Of a DNA stretch of 64,000 nt, positions 22,317 through 32,778 are shown piece by piece (position 1 is the stretch's first letter; each line of letters begins with the position of its first letter). Origin of the DNA: Ahaetulla prasina. Its lineage: Eukaryota; Chordata; Lepidosauria; Squamata; Colubridae. Below the pieces are notes generated by a model. It worked only from the letters and a program-made list of their open reading frames with translations, was not told the DNA's origin and ran no database searches. Position numbers and translations under genes: made by a program. The DNA is taken from assembly GCF_028640845.1 (NCBI RefSeq), contig NC_080540.1, positions 264,897,958-264,961,957 of the forward strand. Reading direction: 5' to 3'.

Positions 22317-24539
22317 TGTTTTTTTTATAGTACCGTTGTACAAAATTTTAAGTATTCACACTGTATGGTCATTATGTCCAAAACCTGTTGGGCCAAGAAG
22401 CTGTGATCCAACCCTGCTGCATTTGGGATAGAGCATTATAAGGAAAATGGGACATTTGAAAAATGGCGAAAAAGCTCTAATAATAAATAGTAGTAATAGA
22501 GAAAGTGAGTAGAGAGACATCTTCTAACACTAGTCTTGTACATGCACATACCTGCTGATTATTCGTAATTATTGTGCATCTTCCTTTTGTGTACAGAGTT
22601 TTTTAGCAGGAGAGATGCAATTAGCTTATTCATTTCCAAAGCTCACCTTTACATTCCAGGCCATAATTAATTAGTGAACTGTTGGAACTGCAGGAGTTTA
22701 TTACTGAATCTCACAAGTGCAGTATATGTTTCACCAATATTTTATAGAAAGTTTGGAATGTGTTCCTTGGGCTACATAGTGGTCTTAAGAATAGGACTTG
22801 CATCTAAGCCTACTAGCCATAGGTTGAACACTGTCTTCTTAGGGCCACAATTCTCTAGCTTTGTCATAATGAATATGACAGAGTAATGGAAGTAAACTCC
22901 ACCACCAGTGCTGGAATCTGGATCCTTGTGCAATGTGAATCCCACTAGCTATATATCTCCATGCATTTTTAGTGAGGGCATAGACAGGAGATGTGTGTTG
23001 TCTTTATCCTTCATGCATCAGTTCTCTGTATCTGTACATGGAGTGGATGATCTAGAGTCTCATCATTGGATCTTCTTCATGTCTAAAGACAGCTGTCTGT
23101 AGAAGAGTCCCAGGCATCCACAGGCTCCCTTTTCCATTCATCAAAATGATGAAAGTAATGTGCTATTGCACTGAAAGTTCTGTCTGTTTGGGACGTGGAG
23201 GAGATATCATGACCATGTACTGAAGGGAGTGGGGCTTTCATGCTGCAGTTATGAATAATGTGTGGATGAAGGGCAGCACTTGATGATGTTGATGGTGTGC
23301 TTATTCAATTCTACGGGTATGCTATTGTTGGTTTGAATAATTGTTGAAGAATGTTGCATTAGCTTCCACTACATATTGAAAGATTGACTAAAAGAAAATA
23401 TACTTCTGCAACCCAGTCTGTACAAATGCACACAAGAAATGTTTCCCTGGTAAAATGTGTAATACTTAAGCATTGTGAAATTTTTATAAAAATTGTCCTC
23501 TAGAGTATAATACAGTATCTTCATTTAATTGTGCACATCTGAAATAGATGGAGATGAAAATACATTCTTTGCTTTTGTTAACTTGTATGAAAAAAGTATT
23601 TTGTTGGGCCGTAGAGAGATTGAAAGACTCAATGGCTTACTTTTCCACCCAAAAATAGTACACAAATTACCAACTCTATCAATCTGGTTGTTGGAAGTTG
23701 CTTCAGTTTATGCACAGCTAGGTTTCCCCAATACTCAGTTACTTTGAGAAATGGAATAACACTCTTAGGACTTGTATGCCATGAATTCAACATTTTAAGA
23801 ACAATAGAACAAAACCGTTAACAAAACCACATGTAGCTAGAAATTGTAGGTAAAATTTTCAACCTTTTCCCAAAGTGTTGATAATTTAATCACGAATGAA
23901 ATAAAATTGGACTGGACATTTTAAATATAATAAAAAAGGTTCAAAGACTTTGGAAGAATTGATAGGTTATTTAATTTAATATGACAATTTAATATGGCAG
24001 CCTGAATTGAAATTCTGGACAATGAAGGGAAAATAAATGTGCTTACTGTGGATAAACTAAGCAGATAATGCTCCTTAAGTATTACATTTTAGAAACAAAT
24101 CCAGCCAGCCTGAAAACAAGATATTAGAAGGATTATAGGCAAGATTAAATGAGTTCAATATACAGTCCCCAAATATTCAAAGTAATTCATGACTCATCAT
24201 ACAATAGCTACTATTTTCATTGTGATTATTTTTAAAGCTGCTTTGGCCTATCTTTTCAGTCCAGAAAGCTAGCTCATGCTGGCTGTCAAAAAAGGAAGCT
24301 GATCCAATGAATGAAATCCTGATTCAGAGAAAAGAAATGCTTTCCATAATGAGCACTAAAATCTCCAAGAAATCCTCAAGATTGTCCTTGTTCAATCAAA
24401 AGAAGCACAGCCACAGAAAGACTGAACAATCATATTATTCTACCTATCTTAGCTAGTATTCCATGAATAGGAAATACATTTATGAAATTTATTAAACATA
24501 TTCAATTTCATAGCTACTAAGATTGTTTGGCCGTGTATA
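22317..24539. other. 2.2 kb of unique AT-rich DNA
   Basis: No repeat or gene recognised. Frames of 60-70 codons (for example 22674-22886, 23529-23747) lack domains, and I do not support them as genes. Confidence 0.45.
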
Positions 24540-25012
24540 AAGTTAGCCAAGGAAATGATTGAAGCTTGGGAAACGAGCCCCGTGTCAGACAACAGGAATG
24601 CTGATTTACCATCAGCAGGTTCTTAGGAGCAAGGACTTGGCAACATAAGCAAACAAGAGCCAATTGCCGGCAATCAACACAGCAATTGACCAATAGGAAG
24701 GCAGCACATATATATGACCAGAGGTAGGTTGCTACCGGTTCACCCCAGATCAGGCGAACCGGTAGCGGAGGCGGCAGGAGGCTCTGCCCATCCACCCGGA
24801 TGTTCCTGCACATGTGCAGAAGCATCACGCATGCATGCGAGCGCCCACAAGCAAACTGGTAGCAACAGGTTTTGAAACCTGCCCCTGCATATGACACATA
24901 TTCTGGTAGAGAAAAGTTCCCTGAGGATGGGCTCCAGCACAAGTCGGAAAGCTCAAAAGACTAAACCTCTGCTCCTGGTGACCAACCCAGATTGGATTTT
25001 GTAACATATATT
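24540..25012 (+). repeat. PLE-like terminal repeat family D
   Basis: The segment 24917-24960 reads CTGAGGA, TG, GGCTC with a loop CAGCAC and AAGTC, then GAAAGCTC, followed by AAACCTCTGCTCCTGGTGAC. CTGAGGA is at 24921-24927 and GAAA at 24947-24950. The arrangement parallels the hammerhead-like cores of families A-C. Upstream sequence from about 24540 appears to belong to the same unit and is interrupted by a hAT MITE at 24719-24887. No coding sequence remains, and the 5' boundary is uncertain. Confidence 0.45.
24719..24887. mobile_element. hAT-type MITE, GGTGGG/ACCGGT family, 169-bp short form
   Basis: Ends CAGAGGTAGGTTGCTACCGG and AAACCTGCCCCTG are inverted repeats. The TSD is TATATGAC at 24711-24718 and CATATGAC at 24888-24895 (7 of 8). 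It inserted into the family D repeat, so it is younger than that repeat. Confidence 0.88.
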
Positions 25013-25470
25013 AAGTTCCTAGGTCTATCTGCAGGAAAGGTTAAAAAGTCAAAATGTAACCCTGGTCATAAGATCTAAGTACTATTTCTTTTTTTATGTG
25101 GGTTGCCAGCATAAGCTTTATAAAAAAGGGACATTAATTTTGTGCACTTGCAGCTGCCATCTTGACTTTTTTTGACACCCTTTCCAGAGGTCCGTTTAGT
25201 TCTTATTGCAATGCAAAATCTCCAAACTAATGCACAAACTGGAACACAAAGGATCACAACTTTTTGTCCTTCTCCCTAAGTTATCACAGTCCGATAAAAT
25301 ATTTATACTATAATGCAACCATTTAGGAAACTCCACACACAAGAATACAACCCTTAGGAATATTAATATACAAACAGGACATATCTAACAACAAGATGCT
25401 TGTTTTTCAGGGAATGGTACCAAGGAAGAGATAGCAATAGCAGGAGAAGGAATTAGGAGAAGGAGAGAGA
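25013..25470. other. AT-rich DNA, no supported feature
   Basis: Nothing recognised; purine-rich just before the pentamer array. Confidence 0.45.
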
Positions 25471-25560
25471 CTAGACTAGACTAGACTAGACTAGACTAGA
25501 CTAGACTAGACTAGACTAGACTAGAATAGAATAGAATAGAATAGAATAGAATAGAATAGA
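25471..25560. repeat. Compound pentamer array (CTAGA)11(ATAGA)7
   Basis: Eleven perfect CTAGA units (25471-25525) switch cleanly to seven perfect ATAGA units (25526-25560). The ATAGA part is the normal 3' tail of the adjacent L3/CR1 element; CTAGA differs by one base and has expanded outward. Confidence 0.97.
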
Positions 25561-25893
25561 ATTCTTTATTGGCCAAGTGTGATTGGACACACAAGGAATT
25601 TGTCTTTGGTGTATATGCTCTCAGTGTACATAAGGAGAATAAAATACATTCATTGAGAATAAAAAGATACAACACTTAGTGATAGTTAAGGTTACTAATA
25701 AGCTATCAAATCGTACTTGGAAACAAATAAAAACAATATAAATTGAAAGATACAAACGACATGGTTATCATAATAAGTGGAAAGAGATAGATACTACTAA
25801 CGAAGAGAAGAATAATATTAATACAGTCTTAGTAAATTATTTGACAGTGTTATAGGAATTAGTTGTTAAGTAGAGTAATGGCGTTCGGGAATG
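25561..25893 (-). mobile_element. L3/CR1-type LINE 3' end with AATAG tail (minus), copy 1
   Basis: The minus strand ends TTGGCCAATAAAGAATTCTA followed by the pentamer tail. GTGTGTCCAATCACACTTGG and the poly(A)-signal-like AATAAA sit just before the tail. Copies at 38123 and 51024 share the sequence, and all are minus. This LINE tail seeding AATAG microsatellites is, from memory, described in snakes. The copy retains only 3' UTR. Confidence 0.85.
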
Positions 25894-27170
25894 CCCAGAA
25901 TGTCCAGAGAGAGATGGCTGGAAGAAAGCAATAGAATACTTCATTTGCTTCCTCTCTCCTCTGCTGGTAAAAATGACTGAACAACAGGATGCCAACAGGA
26001 CACAACCCCAATGACAGAATTATGGTGGATTTATGGATTTTGAAAGAGTAAACTTGTTTTCGGCTTCTGAGTAAACTTGTTTTGGAGGTGAGCTCTAAGT
26101 CCCTCATGAATAGCTAAAATTGTAATCTGGAGTTCCATGAACCAGAAGGTGCATTCCCAAACAAAATCAAATGACACAGAAATTTCCTTCTTTAATATAA
26201 TCCAACATATGGAAGCTGTTGTAAATCAGAGAATAGCAATGCATGGAAGGATTGTCACAGCTAAGTGTTTCAATATTTTTCTAAGTGAGATAAGTGCCTA
26301 AAGCCCTCTCCAAATATATCTGGGCCTAAAATGACCTAACAGCATCACTTTCTCTTTCATGTCTCAGTTCAATGGGGAAACTTTCTGCCTTCTTCTAGCC
26401 CTAAAGAATGTCTAAAAGGAAGAAGTGTTAATTTGGCTCAGATACAGTATTTCAATATTTTTTTAAAAAATGCCTGTACTTATTAGAAAAACACAGGTGA
26501 TTTCTTTAGTAAATGATTTTTTTTCTCCTAAGAAATGCAAAATGGCATGCTTCTTCTCCCTCTGCTTGAGCATTTAAGGTTCTCTCCCTCTGCTGCATTA
26601 TTTGCTACATTTTAGATACCATTTTGAAGTGGTTGGATATCACCCGAAGCAGAACGTGCATTAGGAATGTCATCGAGTTAATGACCAGAACTGATCATAA
26701 GCAGTTTTTGCTTCATGGCTGATTTGGTTGTCAAACCCATGTTATTGCCAAGCTTTTTCTTCATACTTACCACTAATGTTGCACTATTTCAAAATACTTT
26801 CCCACAAACAGCTGATATCAGTAGAAACCTCCTTGGCAAGGAAAACTTGAAAAAAATTGCTTCGTATATTGGAAATTATTGTTGCATTTTGCATGGCAAC
26901 CATTTGAGTATTTTTCCTTGAAAAAAAAATCAAGGACCTATAAAAATTGACATACAATATTAGCAGGTGCTTATATTAAATATTTCTGTCTGAAAAATAA
27001 TTATTCTTAAACTACAGGAGTCAAAATCAACACAATTTGGATCCAACCGCAACTAATAAAATTGAACAAAATTAAAGAACCAATAATGATCAATGGAAGG
27101 ATTTTGGATTTTTTTTCCTTTTTTTTTAGGGTAGAAAACATGGAAGAGCTATGGAAGGGCACATTGACTT
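25894..27170. other. AT-rich DNA, no supported feature
   Basis: Nothing recognised beyond poly-T runs (26455, 27107-27128). Confidence 0.45.
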
Positions 27171-27174
27171 ATTG

Positions 27175-27620
27175 ACTTATCCTTCTTGTTGTTGTTGTGC
27201 CATATCCATCATCAGACATTGGCGATCATGTCGGCAATCCTATTTTTATCAACAGCCGCATGAAAAAGTGCTGCTCAGTTTTGTCCAAACCAATCCGTTA
27301 GATTTTGAAGCCATGATGTTCTTCTTCTGCCTGGACCTCGTTTGCCTTCAATCTTTTGATTAACTGAAGTATACCATATTTTTCCAGGTGTCACATCACA
27401 TGTCCAAAATATTCTAGCTTTCGCTTTTTAATGGTTTTGATACATTTCTGATTTTGTCAACCCAGTTTATATGTAGCAGCCTGTAAATCCACATTTCAAA
27501 TGCTTCTAGTCTCTTAAAGTGGCTTTCTGTCAAAGACCAACTCTCTACTCTGTATAGCAGGATAAAAAAGATGTACCATCTAACTTGTCCTAGGCAGAGG
27601 ATTTTGAAAGCTTATCCCCC
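27175..27620 (-). pseudogene. RTE-clade LINE 3' end (minus)
   Basis: Translated on the minus strand, the region gives ESWSLTESHFKRLEAFEMWI, then YRLLHINWVDKIRN, then after stops MASKSNGLVW. This is the C-terminal part of an RTE-type reverse transcriptase protein, beyond the catalytic palm. The 3' end (left side) finishes in ATGGCACAACAACAACAAG, a short trinucleotide tail typical of RTE. Several stops and frame changes show an old copy. It differs from the BovB copy at 13362. Confidence 0.7.
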
Positions 27621-27961
27621 AAATACCTGAGTTGAAAACCTCTATAACAAGATTATATTATAGACAATATTCAACCATGTTTTGAACATATTTGCATGTG
27701 TTTGTGTATGAACTTTGAATACACATATCTATATTTATGAAATAATATATACTGCTTTAATAACTACAAGAATATTTTCTTGGTGGTGCTAATGTACCAT
27801 TATCAGTAAAAAAAGTCCTCCTCCTCCAAATTTGATTAACTGGATTTTGGCCTCCAATCTTTTGATCATAGTGGCTTGCTAATCAGAGTGGCCCAATTAG
27901 TGAGTGACAGTATTTCAGGCCATGTGGTGTTTGACATATTTGACAACTACACAGTCTAAGG
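27621..27961. other. AT-rich DNA, no supported feature
   Basis: Nothing recognised. Confidence 0.4.
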
Positions 27962-28035
27962 CAGGGCTGTCCAAACTTGGCAATTTGAAGATTTGTGGAC
28001 TTCAACTCCCAAAATTCCCCAGCCAGCATGGATGG
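27962..28035. mobile_element. Half copy of hAT MITE (GGTCTCCAACCTT family)
   Basis: Left end CAGGGCTGTCCAAACTTGG followed by TTTGTGGACTTCAACTCCCA matches one arm of the palindromic MITEs at 32643, 45021 and 62749. The second arm is missing after CCAGCCAGCATGG. Confidence 0.7.
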
Positions 28036-28140
28036 CTAAGGATAAAAGGGTAAAATAATATCAGTTAAATAAACTATGTATTTCTAAAATATCGTGAAGG
28101 TTACAGCATTTTAAAATGTCACTAATTAGTTATGAATAAT

Positions 28141-28198
28141 TATATATACATATATATATATATATATACATATATACATATATACATATATACATATG
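28141..28198. repeat. TA/TACATA array at the PLE boundary
   Basis: Alternating TATATA and TACATA units run directly into the terminal repeat of the Penelope-like element. Confidence 0.9.
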
Positions 28199-28203
28199 TA
28201 GGT

Positions 28204-28372
28204 TTTTGGTTATTCGGGTTTTCTCCCGCGTAAAATTGGAAGTGTCTCCCAGAAGCACGAAGCTGAAACCTGAAGATGACGAATGAGACTTCATCGAAAC
28301 GTCGCCAAGACACTTCCAATTTTACGTGGGAGAAAACCTGAATAACTAAAGACCTACATACAAACACCCGCG
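28204..28372. repeat. PLE family A terminal repeat, left outer copy
   Basis: Plus-strand order: GGGTTTTCTCCCGCG, AAAATTGGAAGTGTC, then CTGAAGATGACGAATGAGAC, TTCATCGAAACGTCGCC, AAGACACTTCCAATTTTACG, GGGAGAAAACC. The AAATTGGAAGTGTC arms are complementary, so the hammerhead-like core sits in a longer hairpin. Helix II here has one mismatch (GACGAA with TTCATC). Confidence 0.85.
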
Positions 28373-28397
28373 AAAACCTCAGAAAACAAAATTGAAA

Positions 28398-28500
28398 GTA
28401 AAATTGGAAGTGTCTTGGCGACGTTTTGACGAAGTCTCATTCGTCATCTTCAGGCTTCAGCTTCATGCTTCTGGGAGCAATGTGTGATTGCAGCCGTTTC
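28398..28500 (-). repeat. PLE family A terminal repeat, 3' copy of the element
   Basis: Minus-strand core CTGAAGA, T, GACGAA/TTCGTC, then AAAACGTC. The conserved GAAA has become CAAAA here (plus 28419-28424), so this core is damaged. It follows the C-terminal tail of the element in the element's own orientation. Confidence 0.85.
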
Positions 28501-28986
28501 TTCCTTTTTAACTGCTAGTGGGAGTTTGAACTGATTGGGTGGGAGCTTGGCTGTGATCTGATTGGATGGGGGTTTTTTTGTGCTCTGATTGGCTGGGGGT
28601 GTGTCCTGTTTGGGTGGGGGCTTGGTTGTGCTCAGATTAGTATGTGTTGCAGGGGGATTTGAGCTGGTGAGCTGCATTGCTGTTGTTTGGCTTCGTGTTT
28701 GTGGTCGTGTTACATCTTCATAGTGGGTGTCAGTCTGCTGCATGTATGGATTGGAGGGGTTTGAAATGGCTAATGTTGCAGCTGCAGTCTGGCTTCTGGT
28801 CCTTGGTCGTGCTTCATGATTAGTGTGGATTTGGGTCTGCTTTCTGGGTGGATGTGTGGTGGTGACATCCTGTGTGGACCTCGTGAGTGTGGGTCTGGTG
28901 TCATTCCTCGTGTTAGGGACTCGTTTGTCAATAAGGGCGAGTTTCCAAATGGCTGGTAGGTGGGAGGTATCATCTTGTTTGTTCAT
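28450..28986 (-). pseudogene. PLE C-terminal tail frame
   Basis: A 178-codon minus-strand frame, Thr/Pro/Asn/Gln-rich, beginning MNKQDDTSHLPAIWKLALID and running through KPPPKQDTPPANQSTKKPPS. The start continues the protein after the GIY-YIG domain in another frame, so a frameshift near 28990 separates them. The rest is probably disordered or linker sequence. It ends inside the terminal repeat. The bases 28500-28660 recur at 51405-51560 in the second PLE copy. Confidence 0.65.
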
Positions 28987-29395
28987 GCTGTGTGGGGCAT
29001 TTTTCTATCTCGATGGCTTCTCTGATTATTCTGTTGTTAAAGTGTTCAGTTTTGGCGATAGTTCTGGTCTTTTTAAAGTCAATATCGTGTCCTGTGGCTT
29101 TAAGGTGTTGGACCAGGGAAGAAGTTGTTTCCTCTTTTTTGACTGAGTTCTTGTGTTCTTCAATGCGTGCACTTATTTTTCTGTTGGTTTGTCCAATGTA
29201 TGTGGTGGGGCAGGTGGTGCATAGGATTTCATATACTCCTTGATTTTCTAACTCAATTTTGTCTTTGGGGTTTCTTAGGATGGTGGATATTTTTTGGTTT
29301 GTGCAGAATGCTGTCTTGATGTTGTGTTTGTGGAGGATCTTGCTGATTCTGCCTGTGGTGCCTTTTATATATGGGAGGAGGGCTGTGCCATTTTC
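28981..29395 (-). pseudogene. PLE GIY-YIG endonuclease domain (readable frame)
   Basis: On the minus strand a stop-free frame reads LLPYIKGTTGRISKILHKHN, then LENQGVYEI (GIY motif as GVY), CTTCPTTYIGQTNRKISARI (YIG motif with Gly and Arg), EEHKNSV, and HFNNRIIREAIEIEKCP with the conserved Glu. These are the hallmarks of the GIY-YIG nuclease fused to Penelope RTs, which nicks target DNA. The Cys pair CTTC before YIG is a common feature of this branch. Frameshifts near 29395 and 28990 cut it from the RT and from the tail. The domain looks intact, but the gene is not. Confidence 0.88.
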
Positions 29396-30380
29396 TTGTT
29401 CTCTGTCTTGGATTTTAGTGGGGGTTCTTTTTGGATTAGTTTGGTAATCTTATTTCTCTGGAATCCATTGGATATTAGTACGTTTGTGAGAGTGTGTAGC
29501 TCGGTTTTTAGGTGTTGTTCGTCAGCTAAGCGTTTTGTTCTAGTGATGAGTGTCTTGGCTACGGAGTTGATCTGTGGTGGGTGGTGGTGTGAGAGTGCAT
29601 GCAGATAGCAGTTTGTGTGAGTTTTCTTCTGGTAGATGGTGTGTCCTAGGGAGCCATTGGGTTTCCTGTAGACTAAGACATCTAGGAAGGGAAGTTGGTT
29701 GTTAACTTCTGTTTCCATGGTGAACTGTATTTTGGGGTGTAGGCTATTGAGGTGTGTGAGGAAGTTGTCAAGTTTTTCTTTCCCATGTGGCCAGATTATG
29801 AAGGAAGTTGTCAAGTTTTTCTTTCCCATGTGGCCAGATTATGAAGGAAGTTGTCAAGTTTTTCTTTCCCATGTGGCCAGATTATGAAGGTGTCGTCTAC
29901 GTATCTGAGCCAGAGTTTGGGTTTGTGATCAGATTTTTCTAGTGCTTGGGTTTCAAAGTGTTCCATGTAGAGGTTGGCAATGACAGGTGAGAGGGGTGAT
30001 CCCATGGGTGCTCCTTCTATTTGTTTGTATTTTTGTCTGTTATAGATGAAGTATGTGTTGGATAGGCAGTGGTTGGTCAGATCTAGGATGTGCTTGGGGG
30101 GGGGGTTATATTTGTTTTGGATAGCTGTCAAGGTTTCTTTGATTGGCACTTGGGTGAAGAGGGATATGACATCAAAGCTCCCGAGTAGGTCGCTGAGCTG
30201 TAAGTTTTGTTTCTTTATGATCTCTATGAACTGGAATGAGTTTTTTACGTGTGAGGCGATGGATTCTGCATAGGGCTGTAGTTGTTTGGCGAGAAATTTG
30301 GCTAGGTTTTGTAGAGGTGAGCCTATGGAGCTGACTATGAGTCTGAGTGGGGTTCCTTCTTTGTGTCGAAATGTTGCCAA
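29365..30380 (-). pseudogene. PLE reverse transcriptase (truncated, frameshifted)
   Basis: From 30380 the frame reads TPLRLIVSSIGSPLQNLAKF, then LGSFDVISLFTQVPI (motif A with catalytic Asp), GAPMGSPLSPVIANLYMEHF (motif B), LWLRYVDDTFIIWPHG (motif C, YVDD). The second frame (29829-29365) continues through NNQLPFLDVLVYRK and HTNCYLHALSHHHP. The two frames overlap at a 43-bp segment present three times (29757-29885); the extra 86 bp shift the frame. The N-terminal fingers are missing. Catalytic residues are preserved but the gene cannot make one protein. Confidence 0.9.
29757..29885. repeat. 43-bp segment in three direct copies inside the PLE RT gene
   Basis: Copies at 29757-29799, 29800-29842 and 29843-29885; the last two are identical and the first differs at its edge. 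The unit contains TCTTTCCCATGTGGCCAG and encodes the stretch after the YVDD box. Two extra copies add 86 bp, not a multiple of three. Confidence 0.97.
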
Positions 30381-30427
30381 GACACTTCCAATTTTACGCG
30401 GGAGAAAACCTGAATAACCAAAGACCT

Positions 30428-30428
<1 letters not shown>
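30365..30428. repeat. PLE family A terminal repeat, right copy (partial)
   Basis: CGAAATGTTGCC, AAGACACTTCCAATTTTACG, GGGAGAAAACCTGAATAACC and AAAGACCTACATAC match the outer part of the left terminal repeat. It is fused to RT sequence at about 30365, so most of the core is lost. Confidence 0.85.
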
Positions 30429-30432
<4 letters not shown>

Positions 30433-30471
<39 letters not shown>

Positions 30472-30472
30472 T
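30433..30472. repeat. CA microsatellite at the PLE boundary
   Basis: About 18 CA units immediately outside the terminal repeat. Confidence 0.95.
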
Positions 30473-31228
30473 TGTTTTCTGTATATATATACAGAGAGAG
30501 AAAGAGTTAGGACATTACAATTCAGTTTTAAGCTAAAAATGAGCAGAAAGACCCCAATCAATGCAATATAAATAGAACAACATTATATACAATGTAGTAA
30601 ATTCAGTCTGTTTTACTAAAATTGGTCTAGATATTTTAGATATCTCATAAATCTGAAATATAGATATTATATATACCCAACATTTGAATGAAGTAGTAGT
30701 CCATGCTTTACATTTTAATTTAAGAATGGTTTTAGGTTTAAGCTTAAGTATCTATCAGATTTGATTTTAAAGTAGAAAGTTACTCTAGACATTGAAGCAT
30801 ATTCCTACGAATTGGTTGACCATTCTTTCATTGAAAAACCTTAACCCTAACCTTTTATCATATATAGAGCTGATTTAGTACATTATATTTGGAAACAATA
30901 TGTGTTTTAACAAACTTTAATAGGAATTTCACAGGTTCAAATGGGAATTCATCATTTAATAATTGTTTCATAGAGGTTTCATACCGATGTGAATCTTTTC
31001 TAGAACTGTTGTGTTTATGGCATTTATACCAAAAATAAAAAAAATGATACAACCTCCTCATTATATTTCCTATAAAGTTTTAAAAATGAATTATCCTGGG
31101 ACAATATACTAACAATAAAACATTATTGTATAATTCTTGGAAGCAAAACCCATAATGTTCTCAGTGCTGTATATCTGTTGAACTTGGTGAGGAAAGCAAG
31201 AATTCCATTTAATTTTTACTGTACAAGA
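30473..31228. other. AT-rich DNA, no supported feature
   Basis: Nothing recognised; CCTTAACCCTAACC at 30839-30853 is too short to call a telomeric array. Confidence 0.45.
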
Positions 31229-31294
31229 ATCTCTGTCTGTCTGTCTGTCTCTGTCTCTCTCTCTCTTTCTGTCACACACACACACACACACAGC
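31229..31294. repeat. Compound TCTG/TC/CA microsatellite
   Basis: TCTG units, then TC units, then CA units, uninterrupted, next to CTACCTACCTACC. Confidence 0.92.
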
Positions 31295-31317
31295 TACCTA
31301 CCTACCAATTATCTGCT

Positions 31318-31547
31318 ATGGTCTAGTTGTTAAGGCAGCAGGCTAGAAAGCTTGAGACTGTGAGTTCTAGTCCCCACCTCAATCATGAAAACCAACTGGC
31401 TGATCTTAAGCCAATCACTCTCTCTCAGACCAACCCACCTCCCAGGGTTGTTGTGGTGGGGAGAATAGAAGGAGGGAAGTGTTTTAGATATGTTTTCCAC
31501 CTTGTGTTATTTGTAAAAGTAATAAGGCAGGAAATAAATAAATAGTC
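31318..31547 (+). mobile_element. tRNA-derived SINE, second family (plus)
   Basis: The head TGGTCTAGTTGTTAAGGCAG contains an A box, and TGTGAGTTCTAGTCC resembles a B box. The body has CTGATCTTAAGCCAATCACT and CTCCCAGGGTTGTTGTGG. The tail ends AATAAGGCAGGAAATAAATA. A minus-strand relative lies at 60640-60808. Confidence 0.75.
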
Positions 31548-32634
31548 TAGCGTCTGTTACATTTTTAAAAAAAAGAAAAGTTAGAGAAAAATCATGTGGA
31601 AACGGGAGAACAAAAAGGTTTAGAGGAGGCTGACAGTGCAGCTGCATACATATGAAAGTATCACAATTTCTGTATCTATGATTATAGCCGTTAGCTTTGG
31701 AATTCTTTCTCCCATTTTTGGCCATGTAGTTTAGAAGTTCCATTGTTTTTGATGGGACTTAACTCCCTTGTGAAATTAATATAAGGAAACAATATGGTTC
31801 CTAAATTGAAAATATGTGTGATGTATTTGTATGTTTTTACAGATTTAATGTCCTTACAATTCAAATGCAAACAAAATTGATACATCAAAATCTTTCCTTT
31901 CATGGGTAAATTAAAAATGGAAGTGACCATACACATAATTATAACAAACTTCTGAAAATAGTATGCTACAGGTGTAAGTCATGGATCAGAATCAACTCAA
32001 AACACATTATATTTTTTTGACAGATGAAACTGTAGGTTTTGCTTTTGTGGATGTATTCTCTCAATTTTGGTGGTGCTATAGAGGCTGTCTGGTTAGCAGA
32101 ATCAAAGGAATGTAATGAAGAAGTCTGATTTGCAAGTGAACCCAACAAATGGTTTCATAATTATGGGATAAAGATGAGATGTATACTTGATTAGTTTGGC
32201 TCACTCCCTACAGATTCACTGATGGCAGAATATTTGAAACCATAATGATGAATCATGTCATTTTAAATACTCAAAGAAATCTAATTAAGATGACAACTCT
32301 ATAACTTACACCTATAGCATTACTATTATCAAGACATTTGTTGTAATTATGTATAGGTTTACTTAAGTTGATCAGCAATATATACATTATTCACCATTGT
32401 GATCTTGATATCTATACTGCTATAATACAGTTTCAAAATTAAAGGAATGTATTCCCAAAGACTTTCTTCTTTACTCACCTTTGCATTCAAAGCATCATTT
32501 TGAGAATCAACTTGTATTGGGGGATCCATTAGGCATTTTATACTTCCTTATTAGTAGTCACACAATTCTACTCCCTAACTCATCCAGCACATGCATAATT
32601 ACATGAGTCCACACATGGAAGAAGAAGGCAAGTC
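31548..32634. other. AT-rich DNA, no supported feature
   Basis: Nothing recognised. Confidence 0.45.
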
Positions 32635-32642
32635 CTTTACAT

Positions 32643-32770
32643 CAGAGGTCTTCAAATTTGGTAGCTTTAAGACTTGTGGACTTCAACTCCCAGAATTCTC
32701 CAGCCAGCTATGCTGAATTCTGGAAGTTGAAGTCCACAAGTCTTAAAGCTGCCAAGTTTGACGACCTCTG
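32643..32770. mobile_element. Palindromic hAT MITE, GGTCTCCAACCTT family, copy A
   Basis: The ends CAGAGGTCTTCAAATTTGG and CCAAGTTTGACGACCTCTG are inverted repeats. The TSD CTTTACAT is perfect (32635-32642, 32771-32778). Both arms contain TTAAGACTTGTGGACTTCAA, so the whole element can fold into one hairpin. Confidence 0.93.
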
Positions 32771-32778
32771 CTTTACAT

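Larger units (their letters stand above)
28200..30430 (-). mobile_element. Penelope-like retroelement (family A), 5'-truncated copy (minus)
   Basis: The minus-strand copy has terminal repeats on both sides (right 30365-30428; left 28204-28372 and 28380-28500). Between them lie a reverse transcriptase segment (30380-29395), a GIY-YIG endonuclease segment (29395-28981) and a low-complexity C-terminal tail (28986-28450). This RT plus GIY-YIG order is specific to endonuclease-positive Penelope-like elements. The right terminal repeat joins directly to the middle of the RT, so the N-terminal RT region is lost. The terminal repeats occur in both orientations and abut TA or CA arrays (28141-28198, 30433-30472). 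Confidence 0.92.

Noticed and set aside
27954..28035. Possible 8-bp duplication (GTCTAAGG / GGCTAAGG) around the half MITE
   Set aside because: The right copy lies inside the expected MITE sequence and one base differs; probably coincidence.
28823..29608. Plus-strand frames of 60-107 codons with hydrophobic stretches
   Set aside because: They are antisense shadows of the PLE GIY-YIG and tail region.
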